From assembly GCA_028714735.1 (NCBI GenBank), contig JAQTLU010000012.1, positions 27,104-91,103 on the forward strand: a stretch of 64,000 nt of DNA. The letters are read 5' to 3'. The notes under the pieces were generated by a model that had not been told where the DNA came from, made no database searches, and saw only the letters and a list, made by a program, of their open reading frames with translations. Shown one piece after another: positions 57,964 to 64,000 of this stretch. Positions within the stretch are counted from its first letter, which is position 1; the number at the start of each line of letters is the position of its first letter. The stretch is from Gallionellaceae bacterium (GTDB lineage Bacteria; Pseudomonadota; Gammaproteobacteria; Burkholderiales; Thiobacillaceae). The position numbers and the translations under genes are program-made.

Positions 57964-58278
57964 TCATGCATCCAGCACTTCGCCGTTGGACTTGTAGAAG
58001 CGCACCATCCGCCCGTCCTCCAGCACCTTGATGCCCACGCGATCGCCTTTGCCGGTCGCCGGGTTGAACAGCGCAACGTTGGAGATATCGATGGGCATAT
58101 CCTTGTCCATGAAACCGCCAGTCGTACCGCGCATGGGGTTGGGCTTGGTCGCGCGCTTGACGCGATTGACACCTTCAACCACCAACTTGCCTTCCAGCAC
58201 GCGCAGTACGGTACCGCGCTTGCCTTTGTCCTTGCCGGTCAGGACGACGACCTCATCGCCACGGCGAATCTTGTTCAT
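57964..58278 (-). CDS. rplX: Ribosomal protein L24
   Basis: A 104-residue assembly initiator of the large subunit with a KOW motif ([20 protein letters not shown]). [20 protein letters not shown] is conserved. It follows rplN by ten bases. Confidence 0.97.
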   Translation of the reverse strand: MNKIRRGDEVVVLTGKDKGKRGTVLRVLEGKLVVEGVNRVKRATKPNPMRGTTGGFMDKDMPIDISNVALFNPATGKGDRVGIKVLEDGRMVRFYKSNGEVLDA

Positions 58279-58288
58279 ACCTGACTCC

Positions 58289-58657
58289 TTACAGAACTTC
58301 GGGCGCCAGGGAGACGATCTTCATGAATCGCTCCGTACGCAGTTCACGGGTCACCGGCCCGAAGATACGGGTGCCGATGGGCTCAAGTTTGTTGTTGAGC
58401 AAGACCGCGGCATTGCCGTCGAACTTGACCAGGGAACCATCCGGGCGACGCACGCCCTTGGCGGTACGCACCACCACGGCGTTGTAGACATCGCCCTTCT
58501 TAACACGGCCACGAGGCGCCGCATCCTTGATGGTCACCTTGATGATATCGCCGATACCGGCGTATCGACGCTTCGAGCCGCCCAACACCTTGATGCACAT
58601 AACCGAGCGTGCACCCGTGTTGTCAGCCACGTCGAGCATGGACTGCATCTGAATCAT
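58289..58657 (-). CDS. rplN: Ribosomal protein L14
   Basis: A 122-residue large-subunit protein. [20 protein letters not shown] is the canonical start, so 58657 is used instead of the frame start at 58693. First gene of the spc operon, preceded by a promoter-like region. Confidence 0.97.
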   Translation of the reverse strand: MIQMQSMLDVADNTGARSVMCIKVLGGSKRRYAGIGDIIKVTIKDAAPRGRVKKGDVYNAVVVRTAKGVRRPDGSLVKFDGNAAVLLNNKLEPIGTRIFGPVTRELRTERFMKIVSLAPEVL

Positions 58658-58746
58658 GATCTTTATCTCCAACTTCCCTGCCGCTGTTGACACGGTCAGA
58701 CAGTTTTGGATCCCGAAGGGTTATGCCCAATTGGGCGGGTAAAAGA

Positions 58747-58783
58747 GCCGCGCATGTTATACGCGGCCCCACTATATTGCAAG
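58747..58783 (-). promoter_or_regulatory. Candidate spc promoter upstream of rplN
   Basis: On the minus strand CTTGCA (58778-58783) and TATAAC (58756-58761) are 16 bases apart. The -10 lies in the loop of a hairpin with stems GCCGCG (58747-58752) and CGCGGC (58762-58767). The 133-base gap between rpsQ and rplN is the largest in this part of the cluster, matching the usual location of the spc promoter. Confidence 0.55.
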
Positions 58784-58790
58784 CACTAAT

Positions 58791-59063
58791 TTACAGAACC
58801 TTGGCCTGTTCAACCACACGCACCACTTTCCAGGTCTTGCTCTTGGACAGGGGGCGGCATTCCTCGATGATGACGGTATCACCTTCGTGACAGCCGTTTT
58901 CCTCGTCATGGGCGTGGTACTTCTTGGACAGGCGGATCACCTTGCCGTAGAGCGGGTGCTTGGCACGGCGCTCGACCAGTACGGTGACGGTCTTGTTCAT
59001 CTTGTCGCTCACCACCTTGCCGGTCAGTGCGCGCGTATTCTTGCTTTTTTCCTGTTCAGCCAT
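58791..59063 (-). CDS. rpsQ: Ribosomal protein S17
   Basis: A 90-residue 30S protein with OB fold. [20 protein letters not shown] and [15 protein letters not shown] identify it. Last gene of the S10 operon, followed by a promoter-like gap. Confidence 0.97.
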   Translation of the reverse strand: MAEQEKSKNTRALTGKVVSDKMNKTVTVLVERRAKHPLYGKVIRLSKKYHAHDEENGCHEGDTVIIEECRPLSKSKTWKVVRVVEQAKVL

Positions 59064-59077
59064 CTCTATCTACCTTG

Positions 59078-59266
59078 TCAGTTTCCGACCTGGCCCATCA
59101 CGGTGCGGACGCGTGCGATGGCGCGACGCGTATTGCGCAGGTCGTGGGTCTTGTTGGTCTGCTGGGTGGCAATCTGCATACGCAGGCTGAACTGGGCGCG
59201 CAGCAATTCCTTGAGCTCGTTTTGCAGCTCGGCCTGGGTTTTGGTGCGAAGTTCACTGGCTTTCAT
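59078..59266 (-). CDS. rpmC: Ribosomal protein L29
   Basis: A 62-residue, two-helix protein at the exit tunnel. [20 protein letters not shown] and the end RTVMGQVGN are typical. The start follows the rplP stop by one base. Confidence 0.96.
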   Translation of the reverse strand: MKASELRTKTQAELQNELKELLRAQFSLRMQIATQQTNKTHDLRNTRRAIARVRTVMGQVGN

Positions 59267-59267
59267 G

Positions 59268-59684
59268 TCAGACCCCAATGTGACGGGTAACAAACGCGGT
59301 CGGGATGGGCAGTTTGGCAGCGGCCAGCTTGAAGGCCTCGCGTGCCAGCGTCTCATCGACACCGTCCATCTCGTACAGCACCTTGCCGGGCTGGATCTCG
59401 GCGACCCAGTACTCCGGGTTGCCCTTGCCGTTACCCATACGGACTTCGGCGGGCTTCTGGGAGATCGGCTTGTCCGGGAAGATCCGGATCCAGATCCGCC
59501 CACCCCGCTTGATATGGCGGGTCATGGCACGACGGGCAGCCTCGATCTGACGCGCGGTCAACCGACCGCGGCCAATCGCCTTGAGACCGTACTCGCCGAA
59601 GCTCACATCGGCGCCGCGGGTAGCCAGGCCGGTGTTACGGCCCTTCTGTTCCTTGCGGTATTTTCTGCGTGCAGGTTGCAGCAT
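59268..59684 (-). CDS. rplP: Ribosomal protein L16
   Basis: A 138-residue large-subunit protein near the A site. [20 protein letters not shown] starts it and [20 protein letters not shown] is conserved. Confidence 0.97.
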   Translation of the reverse strand: MLQPARRKYRKEQKGRNTGLATRGADVSFGEYGLKAIGRGRLTARQIEAARRAMTRHIKRGGRIWIRIFPDKPISQKPAEVRMGNGKGNPEYWVAEIQPGKVLYEMDGVDETLAREAFKLAAAKLPIPTAFVTRHIGV

Positions 59685-59690
59685 CGCTCT

Positions 59691-60395
59691 TTACTCCTTT
59701 CCGGCCCGATTGGACGGCCGACGGGGCCGACGCTCGGGTTCGGGCGCGGCGACAGGCTTCTCGCCCTTGCCCAGGGTCTCACCCTTGTATACCCAAACCT
59801 TGATGCCGATGATTCCATAGGTGGTGTTGGCTTCGGCCAGACCGTAGTCGATATCGGCGCGCAGGGTGTGCAGGGGCACACGGCCTTCGCGGTACCACTC
59901 GGTACGGGCGATATCGGCACCGTTCAGGCGGCCGGCGCTCATGATCTTGATGCCCTGGGCGCCGAAACGCATGGCGCTTTGCATCGCCCGCTTCATGGCA
60001 CGGCGGAACATGATCCGCTTTTCCAGCTGGGTGGCGATGGAGGCAGCGATGATCTGGGCATCCAGCTCAGGCTTGCGGATCTCTTCGATATTCAGCGTCA
60101 CCGGCACCGACATGATCGCAGCCAGTTGCTTGCGCAGGTTCTCGATGTCCTCGCCCTTCTTGCCGATCACCACACCCGGACGGGCGGAGAACAGCGTGAT
60201 GCGGGCATTCTTGGCCGGGCGCTCGATGATGATCTTGGAGAGCGAGGCATGAGCCAGCTTTTTCTTCAGGAACTCGCGCACCTTCAGGTCTTCGGCGAGC
60301 ATGCCCGCGAAGTTCTTGCTGTTGGCGTACCACTTCGAGCTCCAATTACGGTTGACGCTCAAGCGAAAACCGGTCGGATGAATTTTCTGTCCCAT
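59691..60395 (-). CDS. rpsC: Ribosomal protein S3
   Basis: A 234-residue 30S protein at the mRNA entry with a KH domain. [20 protein letters not shown] and the KH loop [20 protein letters not shown] are diagnostic. The basic tail is usual in this group. Confidence 0.97.
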   Translation of the reverse strand: MGQKIHPTGFRLSVNRNWSSKWYANSKNFAGMLAEDLKVREFLKKKLAHASLSKIIIERPAKNARITLFSARPGVVIGKKGEDIENLRKQLAAIMSVPVTLNIEEIRKPELDAQIIAASIATQLEKRIMFRRAMKRAMQSAMRFGAQGIKIMSAGRLNGADIARTEWYREGRVPLHTLRADIDYGLAEANTTYGIIGIKVWVYKGETLGKGEKPVAAPEPERRPRRPSNRAGKE

Positions 60396-60403
60396 ACGCT
60401 ACC

Positions 60404-60733
60404 TCAATCGCCCACTGTCACAGTGATGTGACAGGTGGGTTTGTGGATACGGTTGCCCCGGCCCTTGGCTCGCGCGGTGAAGCGCTTCAGGGTCGGACCT
60501 TCGTCGACAAAGATGGTCTTGACCTTCAGCTCGTCGATATCGGCACCCTCGTTATGCTCGGCATTGGCGATCGCCGATTCCAGCACCTTGCGGATGACTT
60601 CGGCCGCCTTGCGGGGCGTGAAGGACAGGATGTTGAGCGCGTTATCGACCGGCTTGCCGCGCACCAGGTCAGCCACCAGGCGGGCCTTCTGGGCGGACAT
60701 GCGGGTACCGCGCAAAATAGCGGAAACTTCCAT
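60404..60733 (-). CDS. rplV: Ribosomal protein L22
   Basis: A 109-residue protein lining the exit tunnel. [20 protein letters not shown] and [20 protein letters not shown] are conserved, including the beta-hairpin that responds to macrolides. Confidence 0.97.
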   Translation of the reverse strand: MEVSAILRGTRMSAQKARLVADLVRGKPVDNALNILSFTPRKAAEVIRKVLESAIANAEHNEGADIDELKVKTIFVDEGPTLKRFTARAKGRGNRIHKPTCHITVTVGD

Positions 60734-60739
60734 GTCGGC

Positions 60740-61015
60740 TTACCTCTTGGCTTTCTTGTCAGCGGCGTGGCCCTTGAAGGTGCGAGTCAGAGAAAACTCG
60801 CCCAGCTTGTGGCCTACCATGTTTTCCGTGACATACACGGGGATATGCTGCTTGCCGTTATGCACGGCGATGGTCAGCCCGACGAAATCCGGCAGAACAG
60901 TGGAACGACGCGACCAGGTCTTGATCGGACGCTTGTCCGAGTTGGCCTGAGCGGTTTCCACCTTCTTCAACAGATGCCCATCGATGAACGGGCCCTTTTT
61001 AACTGAACGTGCCAT
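60740..61015 (-). CDS. rpsS: Ribosomal protein S19
   Basis: A 91-residue 30S head protein. [20 protein letters not shown] and [20 protein letters not shown] identify it. Confidence 0.98.
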   Translation of the reverse strand: MARSVKKGPFIDGHLLKKVETAQANSDKRPIKTWSRRSTVLPDFVGLTIAVHNGKQHIPVYVTENMVGHKLGEFSLTRTFKGHAADKKAKR

Positions 61016-61028
61016 ATCGATTTACCTC

Positions 61029-61853
61029 TTATTTCTGCCGGCGACGCACGATCATGTTATCCGTGCGCTTGTTGCTGCGAGTACGGTAGCCCTTGGCAGG
61101 CTGACCCCAGGGCGAGACCGGTACGCGGCCTTCGCCGGTACGACCTTCGCCACCACCATGCGGGTGATCGACCGGGTTCATGGCAACGCCACGAACCGTC
61201 GGACGGACACCGCGCCAACGCATCGCACCGGCCTTGCCGATGGAGCGCAGGTTGTGCTCGGCATTGCCAACTTCGCCAAGCGTGGCACGGCAATCGATAT
61301 GCACCTTGCGGATTTCACCGGAACGCAGACGCAACTGGGCGTAGCTGCCTTCGCGAGCCAGGAGCTGGACCGAGGTACCGGCCGAGCGCGCAATCTGCGC
61401 ACCCTTGCCGGGCATCATCTCGATACAGTGGATCGTGGAACCGACCGGGATGTTGCGCAGCGGCAGGCAGTTGCCCGGCTTGATCGGGGCCTCGGAGCCG
61501 CTCATCAGCGTGGCGCCGGCCTCGACACCGCGCGCAGCGATGACATAGCGGCGCTCGCCGTCGGCGTAGCACAACAGGGCCAGGTGGGCACTGCGGTTAG
61601 GATCGTATTCGATCCGCTCAACCTTGGCCGGCACGCCATCCTTGTCGCGCTTGAAGTCGACGATACGGTAATGCTGCTTGTGACCACCGCCCTTGTGACG
61701 GGTGGTGATGTGGCCGTTGTTGTTACGGCCGGAACCGCGGATCTGCTTCTCGACCAGGGCTGCCAGCGGCTTGCCCTTGTGCAGACCCGGGGTGACCACC
61801 TTGACGACGGCACGACGACCGGCGGAAGTGGGTTTGACTTTGATCAGGGCCAT
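61029..61853 (-). CDS. rplB: Ribosomal protein L2
   Basis: A 274-residue protein needed for subunit joining and peptidyl transfer. [20 protein letters not shown] and [20 protein letters not shown] (with the catalytic-region histidine) are diagnostic. Confidence 0.98.
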   Translation of the reverse strand: MALIKVKPTSAGRRAVVKVVTPGLHKGKPLAALVEKQIRGSGRNNNGHITTRHKGGGHKQHYRIVDFKRDKDGVPAKVERIEYDPNRSAHLALLCYADGERRYVIAARGVEAGATLMSGSEAPIKPGNCLPLRNIPVGSTIHCIEMMPGKGAQIARSAGTSVQLLAREGSYAQLRLRSGEIRKVHIDCRATLGEVGNAEHNLRSIGKAGAMRWRGVRPTVRGVAMNPVDHPHGGGEGRTGEGRVPVSPWGQPAKGYRTRSNKRTDNMIVRRRQK

Positions 61854-61856
61854 GAC

Positions 61857-62168
61857 TTATTCCCCCGCCACGAAGTTGAGTTCCTGACCCGGCTGCAGGC
61901 AGACATAGGCCTTCTTCCAGCTGTCACGACGACCCATGAAACGACCGAAGCGCTTTTCCTTGCCCTTCACGTTGGTCACGTTGACATCCTTGACCTGAAC
62001 CTTGAACAGCAGCTCGACCGCGGCCTTGATTTCCGGCTTGGTCGCATCGGTGGCGACACGGAAGGCGACTTGCTCGCTCTTGTCGGCGAGCATGGTGGCC
62101 TTCTCGGAAATCACCGGCGCAAGGATCACTTGCAGCAGGCGGGTCTCGTTGAATTTGACGGCGTTCAT
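61857..62168 (-). CDS. rplW: Ribosomal protein L23
   Basis: A 103-residue exit-tunnel protein that docks trigger factor and [23 protein letters not shown] and [15 protein letters not shown] are conserved. The start at 62168 overlaps the rplD stop by four bases; the frame continues upstream without homology. Confidence 0.96.
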   Translation of the reverse strand: MNAVKFNETRLLQVILAPVISEKATMLADKSEQVAFRVATDATKPEIKAAVELLFKVQVKDVNVTNVKGKEKRFGRFMGRRDSWKKAYVCLQPGQELNFVAGE

Positions 62169-62788
62169 GCGTACATCTCCTCGAACGACTTGACCGCATC
62201 GCGGGTCAGCAGCACCTGGTCGAAGCGGACCAGGCTGACCGGATCGGCGTGACGCGGCTCGAGCACCAGCACGTTGGCCAGGTTGCGCGAGGACAACCAC
62301 AGGTTGTCGTCCACTTCCGGGGTGATGATCAGGACCCGATTATCGATGCCCATGCCCTTGATCTTGCCGGCCAGCATCTTGGTCCTGGGCGCCTCGACGG
62401 TGATACCGTCGATCACGCGCAGGCGGCCGTCGACCACCAGCTTGGACAGGATCGCCGCCATGCCGGCGCGGAACATCTTGCGGTTGACCTTCTGGCTGAA
62501 GTTCTCGTCCGGCTTGTTCGGGAAGGCCCGACCGCCGCCACGCCAAACCGGGCTGGAAGTCATACCGGCACGCGCGTTGCCGGTGCCCTTCTGCTTGAAC
62601 GGCTTCTTGGTGGAGTGACGCACTTCGGCACGGGTCAGCTGGGCACGGTCGCCACTGCGGCCGTTGGCCATGTAGGCCGTAATCAGCTGATGCACCAGGG
62701 CTTCATTGTATTCGCGGGCGAACAGGGCATCGGAGGCGCTCACCGCGCCGGCGTCCTGACCCTGCTCGTTAATCAGTTTGAGTTCCAT
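62165..62788 (-). CDS. rplD: Ribosomal protein L4
   Basis: A 207-residue exit-tunnel protein; in E. coli it represses the S10 operon. The tunnel loop [20 protein letters not shown] and [20 protein letters not shown] are conserved. Its start overlaps the rplC stop by one base. Confidence 0.97.
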   Translation of the reverse strand: MELKLINEQGQDAGAVSASDALFAREYNEALVHQLITAYMANGRSGDRAQLTRAEVRHSTKKPFKQKGTGNARAGMTSSPVWRGGGRAFPNKPDENFSQKVNRKMFRAGMAAILSKLVVDGRLRVIDGITVEAPRTKMLAGKIKGMGIDNRVLIITPEVDDNLWLSSRNLANVLVLEPRHADPVSLVRFDQVLLTRDAVKSFEEMYA

Positions 62789-63432
62789 CAGGCACCCCCT
62801 TTGATGGCGGGACGCACGACCACGTCGCCACCCTTGGACCCGGGCACGGCACCCTTGATCAGGAGCAGTTGACGCTCGGCATCGACGCGAACCACTTCCA
62901 GGTTCTGGATGGTGCGGTTATCGGCACCCAGGTGACCGGACATGCGCTTGCCTGGGAAGATGCGGCCGGGATCCTGCGCCTGGCCGATGGAGCCGGGCAC
63001 GTTATGCGAACGCGAGTTACCGTGGGTCGCGCGCTGCGAACCGAAATGATGGCGCTTGATGGTGCCGGCGAAACCCTTGCCCTGGGTGACCCCGGACACG
63101 TCGACCAGCTGGCCGGCCTGGAAGATCTCGACCGAAACGGCAGCGGCGGGTTGATATTGGGCAGCGACATCGGCACCAACACGGAATTCGGCCATACCGC
63201 GACCGGCTTCAGTGCCGGCCTTGGCATAGTGACCCGCCAGGGGCTTGGTGACGCGGCTCGCCTTACGCGAACCGAAGGCGAGCTGGATGGCATCGTAGCC
63301 ATCCGTATCTGCCGTCTTGATTTGACTGACGCGGTTGTTCGACATATCCAGCACGGTCACCGGAATGGACACACCATCCTCGGTAAAAATGCGGGTCATG
63401 CCGATCTTGCGACCGACAAGGCCTAGAGTCAT
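62788..63432 (-). CDS. rplC: Ribosomal protein L3
   Basis: A 214-residue protein near the peptidyl transferase centre. [20 protein letters not shown] and the loop [20 protein letters not shown] with [13 protein letters not shown] are diagnostic. A strong promoter match lies in the gap between rpsJ and this gene. Confidence 0.97.
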   Translation of the reverse strand: MTLGLVGRKIGMTRIFTEDGVSIPVTVLDMSNNRVSQIKTADTDGYDAIQLAFGSRKASRVTKPLAGHYAKAGTEAGRGMAEFRVGADVAAQYQPAAAVSVEIFQAGQLVDVSGVTQGKGFAGTIKRHHFGSQRATHGNSRSHNVPGSIGQAQDPGRIFPGKRMSGHLGADNRTIQNLEVVRVDAERQLLLIKGAVPGSKGGDVVVRPAIKGGA

Positions 63433-63492
63433 TTTCTAGTTCCCTATACAAAGGCGCCGACTTCAATTGGCCGGCGGGTTACAAAACAAAGA

Positions 63493-63526
63493 GGCGGGAT
63501 TATACCCGCCCGATCGAGCTTGTAAA
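63493..63526 (-). promoter_or_regulatory. Promoter-like site between rpsJ and rplC
   Basis: On the minus strand TTTACA (63521-63526) and TATAAT (63499-63504) are 16 bases apart. The -10 sits between perfect inverted repeats GGCGGG (63493-63498) and CCCGCC (63505-63510). The 102-base gap here is unusual in an otherwise packed operon. It would give rplC and downstream genes their own start, apart from tuf and rpsJ. Confidence 0.65.
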
Positions 63527-63534
63527 GCCCTGAT

Positions 63535-63846
63535 TTACTGCAGCTTGATCTCTACGTCCACACCGGCCGGCAGATCGAGCTTCATCAGCGCGTCGACGGT
63601 CTTGTCGGTGGGATCGACGATGTCCATCAGGCGCTTGTAGGTGCGGATTTCCAGCTGGTCGCGCGAAGTCTTGTTGACGTGCGGCGAACGCAGGATATCG
63701 AAACGCTCGATCGAAGTGGGCAGGGGCACCGGGCCCTTGACCACGGCGCCGGTGCGCTTGGCGGTCTCGACGATCTCCAGGGCGGACTGGTCGATCAGCT
63801 TGTAGTCGTAGCCCTTGAGGCGGATGCGGATTTTCTGGCTTTGCAT
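63535..63846 (-). CDS. rpsJ: Ribosomal protein S10
   Basis: A 103-residue 30S protein, also a partner of NusB in antitermination. [20 protein letters not shown] and [20 protein letters not shown] are diagnostic. It starts 14 bases after the tuf stop, so both are probably on the str transcript. Confidence 0.98.
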   Translation of the reverse strand: MQSQKIRIRLKGYDYKLIDQSALEIVETAKRTGAVVKGPVPLPTSIERFDILRSPHVNKTSRDQLEIRTYKRLMDIVDPTDKTVDALMKLDLPAGVDVEIKLQ

Positions 63847-63860
63847 GATTTAGCTTTCGA

Positions 63861-64000
63861 TTATTCGACAACTTTGGCGACGACGCCGGCGCCGACGGTA
63901 CGACCGCCTTCACGGATGGCGAAGCGCAGACCTTCTTCCATGGCGATCGGGGCGATCAGGCTGGCCGTGATCGACACGTTGTCGCCAGGCATCACCATCT
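63861..64000 (-). CDS. tuf: Elongation factor Tu, C-terminal fragment (cut by window edge)
   Basis: Only the last 46 codons are present. [20 protein letters not shown] followed by [20 protein letters not shown] is the invariant domain-3 end of EF-Tu, and the protein ends AKVVE. EF-Tu delivers aminoacyl-tRNA to the ribosome. The position before rpsJ is the standard str-S10 junction. Confidence 0.96.
   Translation of the reverse strand, partial: MVMPGDNVSITASLIAPIAMEEGLRFAIREGGRTVGAGVVAKVVE

Overview
The window is about 64 kb of GC-rich DNA (mostly around two-thirds G+C by eye). The gene order points to a betaproteobacterium: fmdB-DUF502-aspS, a yajR-like/ssb pair beside uvrA, and a contiguous tuf-S10-spc-alpha ribosomal cluster. 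A family close to Thiobacillaceae, Nitrosomonadales or Rhodocyclales would fit, but the sequence alone does not settle this. No tRNA, rRNA, CRISPR array or intact insertion sequence was seen.

Layout. (1) 1-1122, minus strand: aspS (cut by the window edge), a DUF502 membrane protein and an FmdB zinc-ribbon protein. (2) 1199-9004, minus strand: an apparent envelope/lipid operon, read from high to low coordinates as an unknown coiled-coil protein, a FadL-type outer-membrane transporter, an Aas-like acyl-activating enzyme and two tandem TonB-dependent receptors. (3) 9663-34350, plus strand: a roughly 25-kb operon for a contractile injection system of the extracellular (eCIS, Afp/PVC-like) type. 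It encodes sheath, tube, DUF4255 cap, AAA+ ATPase, second tube-like adaptor, LysM hub protein, gpD-like hub, gp5/gpV-like spike, gp25, baseplate J-type wedge proteins, tail protein I, a DUF6519 fibre-like protein and two DUF4157 (eCIS core domain) cargo candidates. One cargo candidate has a second, metzincin-like zinc-protease motif. The other has a long helical/hydrophobic middle and a C-terminal nuclease-like domain. (4) 34704-40453: glycogen genes glgB-glgX (plus) converging on glgC (minus), with a good sigma-54-type promoter match upstream of glgB. (5) About 40454-43757: a lower-GC patch with three poorly recognised genes, one HEPN-like and one apparently truncated, degenerate sequence and a 24-bp perfect palindrome. 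(6) 43758-49959: ssb, a YajR-like MFS transporter, uvrA, an RluF-like pseudouridine synthase and a SAM hydroxide adenosyltransferase. (7) 50025-64000, minus strand: the ribosomal protein cluster from tuf (partial) to rplQ, including secY and rpoA.

How the parts work together. The injection-system genes are tightly packed, mostly with overlapping or near-overlapping stops and starts, and end in the cargo candidates, so one transcript probably makes the whole particle. No separate tape-measure gene and no PAAR tip gene could be recognised. The long DUF4157 protein is the only candidate with an extended helical rod, an unresolved point that deserves attention.

The most unexpected detail outside the injection system is infA in the spc operon. 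Its reading frame is broken twice by apparent single-base losses while all its neighbours are intact. This is either an assembly error or a decaying copy backed up elsewhere in the genome.
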